From: Bacillus sp. DTU_2020_1000418_1_SI_GHA_SEK_038
Lineage (GTDB): Bacteria > Bacillota > Bacilli > Bacillales > Cytobacillaceae
Reading direction: 5' to 3'
Length of the DNA stretch: 64,000 bases
Assembly: GCF_032341175.1 (NCBI RefSeq)
Contig: NZ_CP135435.1
Coordinates: forward strand, 1,178,001-1,242,000
Shown here piece after piece: positions 33,167 through 41,753 of the stretch. Made by a program: the position numbers and the translations under genes. Under the pieces are notes generated by a model, which saw nothing but the letters and a program-made list of their open reading frames with translations, was not told the DNA's origin and searched no databases. Within the stretch, counting starts at the first letter, position 1. Each line of letters begins with the position of its first letter.

Positions 33167-34396
33167 ATGTCAGCACTTAATAATTTGCATCCACTTGTAT
33201 GGAATATTGTCATTGGAACGGTTTTCGGAAGAATGGCCACCTCCATGAGCATTCCGTTTTTGGCTATTTATTTAACGAATGTAAAAGGGGTATCACCTAC
33301 TCAAACTGGGCTAATCATCGCAGTAAGTTCACTGGTCGGAATCGCAACCAGCTTTTTTGGCGGCTATTTTTCCGATCGTTTTGGCAGAAAAAGAGTTTTA
33401 TTGATTTCGATTTTTCTGTGGGCTTTTGTTTTTATCGGCTTTGGCATAGTGGAGGCGGTCTGGGGATTCTTTTTTATGAATGCGCTAAATGGGTTCTGCC
33501 GTTCTACTTTTGAGCCGGCATCGAGAGCCTTGCTGGCGGATTTAACAGAACCGAAAAATCGGTTGATTATTTTTAACCTTCGCTATACAGCGATTAATGT
33601 CGGTGTGATTTTCGGTCCGATCCTTGGGTTTTACTTAGGATCATCTAAGTCCACCTTTGCCTTTTTTATTGCAGCAGGTGTATATGCCCTATACGGATTA
33701 TCACTCCTAATAACATATCAAAGGACATCGATTCAAACAGGATCAAAAGAAAATGAGGGACCTGGTAATCGTGTAAAAATGATCGAAGCATTTAGAATTA
33801 CCAAATCAGATTCCATTTTATTATGGTCTTTAATTGGATTTATTTTGGCGATTACAGGATATTCTCAATTATCATCCACTTTGCCTCAATACCTGTCGAA
33901 CACTTCTCTCATTGAAAATGGAGCAAAGACGTTTTCGTTTTTATTAGCGTTTAATGCGCTTACTGTCATTTCCATTCAGTATCCGCTACTAAAGATTGGA
34001 AAAAAGTATTCGCCTTTAACATCGATTATGTTAGGCAGTATCATGGTCAGCTTGGGTTTAATTGGCTTTGGATTAGCTAGAGGAATGCTCGTGTGGATTA
34101 TTGTCATGATGGTTTTTACCGCTGGAGAAGTGTTAATGTTCAGCATGACTGATCTATTTATGGATAATATTGCAAAGCCGAATTTGCGAGGTACGTATTT
34201 CGGGGCAATGGGTTTTACTCAGATTGGAAATGTTATCGGGCCTGCACTTGGAGGATTCCTGCTCGATACACATGGATATGACAAACCAATCCTTGTTTTT
34301 GGATTATTGTGCTTTTCCTCATTACTAGCGATCCCCATTCTGCTAGGCGTCATGGCGAAAATGAAGAATCAGTCGCTTCGTGAGGCGCAAACATAG
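33167..34396 (+). CDS. MFS transporter
   Basis: The 409-residue protein has about 12 membrane segments and the MFS loop 2-3 motif GGYFSDRFGRKRVLLIS near residue 65, with NGFCRSTFEPASRALLADLTEPKNR following, a pattern common in multidrug-type MFS proteins. It exports or imports a small solute using the proton gradient; the substrate is unknown. GAGGAAAAGAAT precedes ATG. It stands alone, ending at a terminator of a type often repeated in Bacillus genomes. Confidence 0.9.
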   Translation: MSALNNLHPLVWNIVIGTVFGRMATSMSIPFLAIYLTNVKGVSPTQTGLIIAVSSLVGIATSFFGGYFSDRFGRKRVLLISIFLWAFVFIGFGIVEAVWGFFFMNALNGFCRSTFEPASRALLADLTEPKNRLIIFNLRYTAINVGVIFGPILGFYLGSSKSTFAFFIAAGVYALYGLSLLITYQRTSIQTGSKENEGPGNRVKMIEAFRITKSDSILLWSLIGFILAITGYSQLSSTLPQYLSNTSLIENGAKTFSFLLAFNALTVISIQYPLLKIGKKYSPLTSIMLGSIMVSLGLIGFGLARGMLVWIIVMMVFTAGEVLMFSMTDLFMDNIAKPNLRGTYFGAMGFTQIGNVIGPALGGFLLDTHGYDKPILVFGLLCFSSLLAIPILLGVMAKMKNQSLREAQT

Positions 34397-34403
34397 CTAA
34401 TTA

Positions 34404-34446
34404 AAGGGACGGTTCCTATGCCTACGTGGAGGAACTGTCTCTTTCT
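34404..34446 (+). terminator. Terminator of the GGGACGGTTCC type
   Basis: AAAGGGACGGTTCCT and AGGAACTGTCTCTTT form a long stem followed by CTTTATTTT. Hairpins with this GGGACGGTTC core are, from general knowledge, a recurrent element in Bacillus intergenic regions. Confidence 0.8.
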
Positions 34447-34521
34447 TTATTTTCGGTAAAGGTTTTTTCGCTTTTTTCATAGAATATTATGATTATATGA
34501 CAATATATGAAAAAAGGGATT

Positions 34522-35370
34522 ATGATGCGAAAATATAACTTTTTGGAGAGAGTATTATTCCGGCCAACGTATTTAAATAAGAAGAAGCTACAAAGCACAT
34601 TACAAGGAAAGACCATCCTCATTACTGGTGCAAGCTCGGGAATTGGGGAGCAGTTGGCTTATATGCTTGCAGATGTAAATGTCCATTTACTATTAGTTGC
34701 AAGAAGAGAGGAAAAGCTGTTGACGATAAAAAAGGAAATCGAAAAGTTAGAAGCAAAAGTAAGTATTTTCCATGCGGATATAAGAATGGAGGAAGAGATG
34801 CAGGGACTTCTGATGTACATTCATCAACTTCCCGCTGGATTGGACGTAGTTGTAAGCAATGCGGGAATATCTATTAACCGGTCCATTTTTCATTCATTAG
34901 ATAGGTATCATGATTTTACCCGTACAATGGCGATTAATTATTTTGCCCCGGTTCAACTGCTATTGTCGGTTATACCAATACTTGAAAAAAATAAAGGCCA
35001 GATCATTAACGTTTCTACAATAAACGCTGTGCTATTGCCGATCCCCTTTTGGGCTGCTTATCAGGCATCGAAGTCAGCCTTTGACAACTGGCTTCGATCT
35101 GCTGCTCCAGAATTAAATGCTAGGGGGATTTCAACAACAACGATTTATCTGCCATTAGTGAAAACGCCCATGATTTTGCCAACAGCTGCATATCAAAAGA
35201 TGCCCGCCATGTCCCCAGAGCATGTGGCCAAAATCATTTGCCAAACGATGTATACAAAAAGAAAAAAGTATAGTCCGTGGTGGTTAATTTTTGCTGAATT
35301 GGCATCCATTGCTTTTAGGGGAATTTGGGAACGATTTGGCCCAATAATTTTAAGAAAAAAGGGGAAATGA
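34522..35370 (+). CDS. Short-chain dehydrogenase/reductase
   Basis: The 282-residue SDR has the cofactor motif ILITGASSGIGEQ (TGxxxGIG), VVSNAGIS (NAG), a catalytic serine in INVSTINAV and YQASK (YxxxK). It carries about 30 extra residues at each end compared with the 250-residue core. Start choice lies between the adjacent ATGs at 34522 and 34525, with AAAAAGGG just upstream. The next gene, an acyl-CoA/AMP ligase, starts 4 bp after its stop, so the two are co-transcribed and probably act on the same acyl or alcohol/ketone intermediate. The substrate is unknown. Confidence 0.87.
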   Translation: MMRKYNFLERVLFRPTYLNKKKLQSTLQGKTILITGASSGIGEQLAYMLADVNVHLLLVARREEKLLTIKKEIEKLEAKVSIFHADIRMEEEMQGLLMYIHQLPAGLDVVVSNAGISINRSIFHSLDRYHDFTRTMAINYFAPVQLLLSVIPILEKNKGQIINVSTINAVLLPIPFWAAYQASKSAFDNWLRSAAPELNARGISTTTIYLPLVKTPMILPTAAYQKMPAMSPEHVAKIICQTMYTKRKKYSPWWLIFAELASIAFRGIWERFGPIILRKKGK

Positions 35371-35373
35371 AAC

Positions 35374-36921
35374 TTGAATATATTAAAACTCATATTTGTT
35401 TTATATAAAATCAAATTACTTTCTCCAACAGGCTTGTATAGATTAATAGTTGCAATTTCTAAGAACGGAATCAATGTCATGACTCTCTTACAAATTGCAG
35501 AATGGTCCTACGGGAACAAAGTGGCATTAGCAGATGGCGATGAAACAATAAGCTACAACCAATTATTCTCCGAATCCGAAAAGCTTTCTTTGATTTTATT
35601 TGAAAAATACAGGCTGAGGGGCGGTCAGAAGGTAGGGTTTCTGTGTAAAAATCACGCTTCATTAGTCAGATCTATTTTTGCAGTTTCACGATTAGGAGCA
35701 GATATTTATTTACTCAATCCCGAAATGAGCAAAAATCAGTTTAAATCACAATGGGAACGGCATAATTTTGACTTCCTCCTATATGATTCGGAGTTAAGCC
35801 CGATTATCGAACATGTAAACTTCACAAACGAAAAGATTATGAGTTATCATGATCATTTGCCCTCAATCAATAGGTTAATAACCACAAATGTGAATAAGGA
35901 AATTCAATTGCCAAGAACTTCTATGGGTAAAATAATGCTGCTTACAGGCGGCACAACAGGAAAATCAAAGGAAGCTCCTCATAAACCATCGCTATTCAAT
36001 TATTTAAATCCATTTGTAAGTTTGCTGATAAGATTAAAGCTTAAGGAATACAATCCTGTTTATATTGCTACGCCTATTTATCACGGCTATGGGCTTGCTG
36101 TATTATTTTTATTTATCGCTTTAGGGAAAAAAGTGGTGATTAATAAAAGGTTTCATGCTGAAAAAGCCTGTCAGCTCATTCGCGACCATAAGGTTGAAGT
36201 CGTAACGGTCGTGCCATTAATGCTTCATAAAATGTTAAAGCATAATGCTGAGGATCTAAAATCTCTTAACTGTATTGCTTCTGGCGGTGCTGTGCTCAAT
36301 CCTAAACTAGCAGAAGAGGTTTTAAGGAAATTAGGAGCTGTTTTGTGCAATTTGTACGGCACTTCGGAAACGGGGTTAAATATAATTGCGGCACCGCAGG
36401 ACTTAAAGCATTCTGTTCACACAATCGGAAAAAGAATAAATGGCGTCCCCTTAAAAGTATTGGATGAAAACAAGGAAGAAGTAGAAGCGGGTTCAATTGG
36501 GCAATTTTGCGTAAAAAGAGAATGGTCATTTAGAAATAGCAAGGCTTCTTGGATTGAAACAGGTGATTTAGGCTATCGTGATCAGAATGGGTATTATTTT
36601 TTATGCGGAAGAAAGGATGATATGGTTGTTTCCGCTGGAGAAAATGTGTACCCAATTGAATTAGAGCAGATCCTTTTCCAACACCCTCTGATCGAAGATG
36701 TAGCTGTGATCGGCATTCATGATGAACACTTTGGGCAGAGGCTGAGAGCATTTGTTCATCTAGTGAAGCACGCGAGCCTTACAGAAGAGGAGCTTTGTGA
36801 ATGGCTGCGCTCTAGAGTTGCCAGGTTTCAGGTGCCAAGGGAGATAGTTTTCATCGATCATATGCCCTATACAGCTTTAGGAAAACTGGATAAGAAGCAG
36901 CTTAAAGCTAGGGAGATATAA
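35374..36921 (+). CDS. AMP-binding acyl-CoA synthetase-like ligase
   Basis: This 515-residue ANL-superfamily adenylating enzyme has the phosphate-binding A3 motif LTGGTTGKSKE (usual form TSGTTGxPKG, so two positions deviate), NLYGTSETG as A5, ETGDLGYRDQNGYYFLCGRKDDM as A7/A8, and the adenylation lysine near the end in YTALGKLDKKQL. It probably activates a carboxylic acid to an acyl-AMP and then acyl-CoA. TTG at 35374 is the start, with AAGGGG 9 nt upstream. It is coupled to the SDR gene before it. The substrate is unknown. Confidence 0.87.
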   Translation: MNILKLIFVLYKIKLLSPTGLYRLIVAISKNGINVMTLLQIAEWSYGNKVALADGDETISYNQLFSESEKLSLILFEKYRLRGGQKVGFLCKNHASLVRSIFAVSRLGADIYLLNPEMSKNQFKSQWERHNFDFLLYDSELSPIIEHVNFTNEKIMSYHDHLPSINRLITTNVNKEIQLPRTSMGKIMLLTGGTTGKSKEAPHKPSLFNYLNPFVSLLIRLKLKEYNPVYIATPIYHGYGLAVLFLFIALGKKVVINKRFHAEKACQLIRDHKVEVVTVVPLMLHKMLKHNAEDLKSLNCIASGGAVLNPKLAEEVLRKLGAVLCNLYGTSETGLNIIAAPQDLKHSVHTIGKRINGVPLKVLDENKEEVEAGSIGQFCVKREWSFRNSKASWIETGDLGYRDQNGYYFLCGRKDDMVVSAGENVYPIELEQILFQHPLIEDVAVIGIHDEHFGQRLRAFVHLVKHASLTEEELCEWLRSRVARFQVPREIVFIDHMPYTALGKLDKKQLKAREI

Positions 36922-36940
36922 GGAGTCTTATCATTTGTTA

Positions 36941-37015
36941 ATTCAGACAATTTTTTATATTGATTTTTATCTGAATAAACAATAAAATAAGAGTTAAAAT
37001 TTAAGAAAATTCAGA
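36941..37015. promoter_or_regulatory. Repeated ATTCAGA motifs upstream of the TRAP operon
   Basis: ATTCAGA at 36941, its inverse TCTGAAT at 36970 and a further ATTCAGA at 37009 lie in the leader of the TRAP transporter. They could be sites for the PucR-type regulator encoded downstream, or the first two could form a weak terminator for the ligase gene. Confidence 0.3.
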
Positions 37016-37033
37016 AATGTGGGTGGAGTCTAA

Positions 37034-38089
37034 ATGAAGAAGTTTTTTATCTTGATTTTTGCTGCTGTTCTAATCTTTAGTTTGGCTGCATGTGGAAAAA
37101 CTAGCAACAATTCCGAGACTACCAAAGATGATTCAACAGACTCAGAAGGATTTGAAACTATTGAAATCACCTTTAGCCATAACCAGCCAATTGAAAGCCC
37201 TGAACATGCGGGAGCTGCAAAGTTCAAAGAAGTTGTTGAGGAAAAAACAGGTGGAAAAGTGACAGTTAATATATTCCCAGCTTCCCAATTAGGTAGTTTA
37301 CGTGAGCAGGTAGAGGGGACACAAATTGGTGAAATTGATATAACAATGCAGCCAACAGCAGTTGTTTCCCCGTTTGTCGATGATGTTAAGGTAGTTGATC
37401 TACCTTATTTATGGCCAGCTGATAAAGATCAGACCTATAAGGTATTAGATGGAGAAGTTGGAAAAGAATTATTAGGCACACTTGATAAGGGTGGATTTAA
37501 AGGATTGGGATATTGGCCAGGTGGATTTAAATTATTTACGACAGGAAAAAAGGAAATTCACAAACCTGAAGATTTCAAGGGTTTGACCATGCGGGTAATG
37601 GAGTCGCCGTTATTAATTGAGCAATATAAAAATTGGGGAGGAAATGCAATTCCAGTACCATACTCTGAAGTATATAATTCGCTTCAGCAAGGTGTTGTGG
37701 ATGGACAGGAGAATCCTTTACAAACAATTTTCTTAAATAATTATCATGAAGTACAAAAAAATATTGTTGAAAGTTACCATGGAACAATGACATACCTTCT
37801 AATGGCTAATAAAGGCTGGTATGATGGGATTTCTGAACAATTGAAGAAGGTTATTGCTGAAGCTGAAATTGAAGGGCACAATGCCGCACGCAAAAAACTT
37901 GCAGATGTAGAAGATGACTATCGACAAAAAATTATTGACAGTGGGGCGAATTACTATAAATTAACAGATGATGAAATAGAGGCCTTCCGTCAAGCATCAT
38001 TGCCAATGCATAAGGAAGTTTATAACACACCTGACCAATTGAAATTGCTAGATAAATTATATGATGCAATTGAAGAATCAAAAAAATAA
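37034..38089 (+). CDS. dctP: TRAP transporter substrate-binding lipoprotein (DctP family)
   Basis: The 351-residue protein begins with a lipoprotein signal (FAAVLIFSLAACGK, lipobox LAAC) and a serine/threonine-rich linker, then a DctP-type binding domain: ITFSHNQPIESPEHAGAAKFKEVVEE and the conserved GLTMRVMESPL, whose arginine normally clamps a substrate carboxylate. GVVDGQENPLQTIFL is another family hallmark. It should deliver an organic acid to the DctQ/DctM permease encoded next. The operon downstream suggests orotate or a related ureido acid. GGGTGGAG precedes ATG. Confidence 0.92.
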   Translation: MKKFFILIFAAVLIFSLAACGKTSNNSETTKDDSTDSEGFETIEITFSHNQPIESPEHAGAAKFKEVVEEKTGGKVTVNIFPASQLGSLREQVEGTQIGEIDITMQPTAVVSPFVDDVKVVDLPYLWPADKDQTYKVLDGEVGKELLGTLDKGGFKGLGYWPGGFKLFTTGKKEIHKPEDFKGLTMRVMESPLLIEQYKNWGGNAIPVPYSEVYNSLQQGVVDGQENPLQTIFLNNYHEVQKNIVESYHGTMTYLLMANKGWYDGISEQLKKVIAEAEIEGHNAARKKLADVEDDYRQKIIDSGANYYKLTDDEIEAFRQASLPMHKEVYNTPDQLKLLDKLYDAIEESKK

Positions 38090-38107
38090 TTAATAATAGA
38101 TTTAGTG

Positions 38108-38153
38108 AAACAAGGGATGGTAATTAAATTATGTTACTGATTCCTTGTTTTAC
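38108..38153 (+). terminator. Intercistronic hairpin between dctP and dctQ
   Basis: AAACAAGG and CCTTGTTT form the stem base, with GGTAA and TTAC continuing it, followed by T-rich sequence. Since dctQ and dctM lie beyond, it is more likely an attenuator or 3' stabiliser that keeps the binding protein more abundant than the permease. Confidence 0.6.
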
Positions 38154-38207
38154 TTTAATAGTATCTTTTATTTCAGATTGGTACGGATAGGAAGGGGATT
38201 AATACCA

Positions 38208-38696
38208 ATGAGGTGGTTATTTAAAATTGAAGAAGCTGTTTTAGGAATTAGTATTATATCGGCTACACTAGTTTTATTTATTAATATAGTCCTTCGATAT
38301 TTTTTTAGCGCTAATACTACTTGGGCGGAGGAATTTATAAGATATGTAATGATTTGGATTACATTTATAGGATGCAGTGTTTGTTTTGGAAGAGGGTTAC
38401 ATGTGGGAATTGATTTCTTTTTAGAATTTGTTACAAAAAAGTGGAATACGATTATTGGAATTTTTGTAAACGTTATCTCGATAATCCTAATGATGTTCTT
38501 AATCATATTTGGGGCGGAACTTGTAAAATTCAGTTTTAATTCTGGACAAATTACACCATCTCTTCAAATCAAGATGTTCTGGGTTTACCTTGCGATCCCT
38601 GTAGGAGGTGCACTCTCTTTAATCCACCTCTTAATAAACTTATTTGGTGAATTCAAAAAAATAAAAACTACTTCGATTGAGGAGAATCAAATATGA
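38208..38696 (+). CDS. dctQ: TRAP transporter small permease (DctQ family)
   Basis: The 162-residue protein has four membrane segments and the DctQ pattern VFINIVLRYFF...TTWAEEFIRYVMIWITFIG, with the WAEE motif near residue 40 and GRGLHVGIDFF after it. It forms the small subunit of the sodium-driven TRAP permease. ATG at 38208 with AAGGGG about 10 nt upstream is the chosen start; the open frame is longer. The next gene overlaps its stop (ATGA). Confidence 0.9.
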   Translation: MRWLFKIEEAVLGISIISATLVLFINIVLRYFFSANTTWAEEFIRYVMIWITFIGCSVCFGRGLHVGIDFFLEFVTKKWNTIIGIFVNVISIILMMFLIIFGAELVKFSFNSGQITPSLQIKMFWVYLAIPVGGALSLIHLLINLFGEFKKIKTTSIEENQI

Positions 38697-39967
38697 TTTT
38701 ATTTTTAATGATTTTAATTTTCTTCTTTTTATTTAGTAGTACTCCAATTTTTGTTGCTTTAACAATTTCCTCATTTTTTACTATATTGTTCCTAACAGAT
38801 ATTCAACCGATGATTCTTATTCAAAGACTTTTTGGCGGTATAGATCAGTTTGCATTAATGGCGCTTCCCTTCTTCATTTTTGCAGCAAATATCATGGAAG
38901 TTGGCGGTTTATCTAAACGGATATTACGATGGGCACGTGGATTAGTTGGGCATCTTTCTGGAGGGGTTGCCATGACAACTCAAATTTCCAGTATGTTCTT
39001 TGGCGCACTATCAGGGTCAAGCCCAGCTACAGTAGTGGCAATTGGGAAAATTATGTACCCAGAAATGATAAGAGGAAAGTATAATAAAGGTTTTGCGGCT
39101 GCTCTTTTGGCATCCTCAGGTGCTGTTTCATTAATCATACCTCCAAGTATAACATTGATTATTTTTGGCTCAGTAACAGGCGTATCTGTAGGCAGCCTAT
39201 TTATTGCTGGAATTGGAGCAGGTATTATCTTTGGATTATCATCTATCGTATATATTTATATTTATGCTCGAAAAAATAATATACCACGAGATAAAAAGGC
39301 TTCTGCAGGTGAATTATGGGATGCAACAAAAAAAGCAGCATGGGCTTTAATGATTCCTGTCATTATTTTGGGTGGAATATATGGTGGAATATTTACACCA
39401 ACTGAAGCAGCGGGTGTTTCAGCCGTATATGCACTTCTCATTAGTCTTTTTGTATACAAAGAAATGGATATGAAATCTTTATACAGGGTTTGTGTAGATT
39501 CAGCGGTCCTTTCAGCTCAGGTTCTAGTATTAGTTGCTGCTGCCCAGGTTCTTGGCTGGATGTTAACAAGGGGACAAGTACCACAGGCGATTGCAACTTG
39601 GATTACAACTAATGTGGAAACTTCATTTATGTTCCTAATGGTATTAAATGTCGTCCTTCTAATTTTAGGTATGTTCATGGAGGGTGTTGCTGCCATTATC
39701 ATTGTAGCTCCTCTCATTTTTCCAACTGCAGTATCTATGGGAATTGATCCTGTACACCTCGGTGTAATCATAATTACAAATCTAGCAATAGGTATGTATA
39801 CACCACCTTTTGGACTAAATCTTTTTGTTACCCAAGGAATAACAAACCTAAAGATACCCGAAATGATGCCTGGAATTTTACGTTTCCTAGCATTCAATAT
39901 TATCGGTCTCTTGATAATAACGTATATCCCAGAAGCTTCCTTGTTTCTATTGAATATTATGGAATGA
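38693..39967 (+). CDS. dctM: TRAP transporter large permease (DctM family)
   Basis: This 424-residue membrane protein has about 12 segments. Family motifs include ALPFFIFAANIMEVGG near the N-terminus, SGSSPATVVAIGKIMYPEM, the IIPPSITLIIFG loop and GGIYGGIFTPTEAAGVSAVYAL. It is the transport channel of the TRAP system and works with DctQ and the DctP lipoprotein. Translation is coupled to dctQ through a 4-bp overlap. Confidence 0.94.
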   Translation: MILFLMILIFFFLFSSTPIFVALTISSFFTILFLTDIQPMILIQRLFGGIDQFALMALPFFIFAANIMEVGGLSKRILRWARGLVGHLSGGVAMTTQISSMFFGALSGSSPATVVAIGKIMYPEMIRGKYNKGFAAALLASSGAVSLIIPPSITLIIFGSVTGVSVGSLFIAGIGAGIIFGLSSIVYIYIYARKNNIPRDKKASAGELWDATKKAAWALMIPVIILGGIYGGIFTPTEAAGVSAVYALLISLFVYKEMDMKSLYRVCVDSAVLSAQVLVLVAAAQVLGWMLTRGQVPQAIATWITTNVETSFMFLMVLNVVLLILGMFMEGVAAIIIVAPLIFPTAVSMGIDPVHLGVIIITNLAIGMYTPPFGLNLFVTQGITNLKIPEMMPGILRFLAFNIIGLLIITYIPEASLFLLNIME

Positions 39968-40050
39968 TACTGTTCTAATTACCTAAAGTTGAATCAATCA
40001 ATATATCACTTCGGATTGAACTGGTATGTCAGAAACACGGGAGGGGTATT

Positions 40051-41664
40051 ATGGCTATTCCCTTAAAAAATTTATTGAAAATTGGAGGATTAAGAGAGTG
40101 TACGGTTGTAGCCGGTCACAAAGGAATTGATAGGATTGTTACGAATGTAACTGTTATGGAAGTTCCTGATATTGTTAAATGGCTAAAAGGGAATGAACTT
40201 CTATTAACAAGCCTTTATCCAATTAAAGATGACCTTAACGCCCAAATCCAACTTATTGAAAAGCTTTATGAGGTAGGGACAACAGCTTTAGCTGTTAAAC
40301 CTATTCGATTTGTTAATTCTATACCAATAGATATGAAGAAAAAAGCTGACCAATATGGGATTACACTTCTTGAAATTCCTGAGCAAGTTAGTTATTTAGA
40401 TATATTATCTCCTGCAATGAATGCGATTTTTAACGAAAAGGTTGTTTTACAGGAGGATTTAGAGCATGCGACAAGATTACTAAATGAAATATCAATTGCA
40501 AATAGTGATTTTAATCATTTTATTGAGACACTTTCGTCCTTAACAAAAAGTAACGTATGTTTAGAAAGCCATGTCCCGTTCATTCAAGTATCACCCCGAG
40601 AGGAATGTCTTTTGCCGATGACATCCGGTCAATTAAAGGAGCTAGAAGTGATTCAGCGACCAGTTCGAATGTTAAGAAAAAACGCTGAACAACTGGATGA
40701 ATCTTGTATTGTTGCTCCAATAATTATTGATGGAATATTGTATGGAACGATTACAAGTTGGAATTATCACTTTGAATTTATGGAAGTTGATTTAGCCATT
40801 CAAGAGAAAGCAGCGTCATTGCTTTCTCTTGAATTTTTAAGAAAAAAAGTTAGATACGAGATTGAGCAGCAGTACAAAAATAACTTCATTCAAGACTTAT
40901 TATTTAATCAAGTGATGAATATTCAGGATTTGGTTGAGAGGGGAAAAACGTATGATTTCCAAGAAAATGAATCCTATCTATGCATTATTATTGTAGAAAA
41001 AGAAAAGTCTGATAAGGATATATTTACTAAACGTATGAACCAAATTGAAACATTATCAAAGGGGGTAGAGCCCCAATTAATAATCGGAACAATACGTAAT
41101 TCCCTAATTTTATTAGTGCCAAGGAAGAAGCGGGCCGCTCAAGAGATAAAAAAGCTTATTGAGCGATTCCAAACAATTATTGAACAAGTTGTACATGAAA
41201 GGTTAAGGCTTGGTTATGGCTCTGCATATACAGGAGTGCGGGGAATAAGAAAAAGTTTTTTAGAAGCAGAAAAGGCGATTACACTTGGAGCGAAATTATG
41301 GAATGTAAAATCAATTATTCACTTCAGCAATTTAGGTGTCTATCGGTTAATATCACTAATCGAAGATAGCAATGAACTGGAAAGTTACTATGAGGAATCA
41401 ATGAAAAAGCTGGTTAGTTATGACAAAGAAAGTGAATTGAATTTAATCGAGACATTAGAACAATATTTCGTTTGTAATGAATCACTAAAAAAGACAGCAG
41501 ACCAATTATTTATCCATGTAAATACACTTAAATATAGACTACAGAAAATTAAACAAATTACTGGTTTAAGTCTTCAAAATTCCGAAGATAAATTAATGTT
41601 GCAAATAGGGTTAAAAATTCATCAATACTTTTCAGTTATTATTGATAAAGACGAAAAAAGTTGA
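40051..41664 (+). CDS. PucR family transcriptional regulator
   Basis: The 537-residue regulator has an N-terminal PucR (purine catabolism regulator-like) domain, opening LLKIGGLRECTVVAGHKGIDRIVTNVTVMEVPDIVKWLKG, a middle region with a GAF-like character, and a C-terminal helix-turn-helix of the PucR type, LKKTADQLFIHVNTLKYRLQKIKQITGL. Such proteins activate nitrogen-compound catabolic genes in response to an intermediate. Sitting between the TRAP transporter and the ureido-acid enzymes on the same strand, it is the obvious local controller. GGGAGGGG precedes ATG. Confidence 0.9.
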   Translation: MAIPLKNLLKIGGLRECTVVAGHKGIDRIVTNVTVMEVPDIVKWLKGNELLLTSLYPIKDDLNAQIQLIEKLYEVGTTALAVKPIRFVNSIPIDMKKKADQYGITLLEIPEQVSYLDILSPAMNAIFNEKVVLQEDLEHATRLLNEISIANSDFNHFIETLSSLTKSNVCLESHVPFIQVSPREECLLPMTSGQLKELEVIQRPVRMLRKNAEQLDESCIVAPIIIDGILYGTITSWNYHFEFMEVDLAIQEKAASLLSLEFLRKKVRYEIEQQYKNNFIQDLLFNQVMNIQDLVERGKTYDFQENESYLCIIIVEKEKSDKDIFTKRMNQIETLSKGVEPQLIIGTIRNSLILLVPRKKRAAQEIKKLIERFQTIIEQVVHERLRLGYGSAYTGVRGIRKSFLEAEKAITLGAKLWNVKSIIHFSNLGVYRLISLIEDSNELESYYEESMKKLVSYDKESELNLIETLEQYFVCNESLKKTADQLFIHVNTLKYRLQKIKQITGLSLQNSEDKLMLQIGLKIHQYFSVIIDKDEKS

Positions 41665-41753
41665 AATATATAGTCCGAACAGACAAAGTTTTTCTGAACT
41701 GCTTTAGCGTATTTTATCAGTATAAGTGTTTATGGAAATATGAGGTGATTTTT

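Noticed and set aside
39517..39897. Leftward 126-codon open frame opposite dctM
   Set aside because: Shadow of the TRAP large permease with no translation signals.
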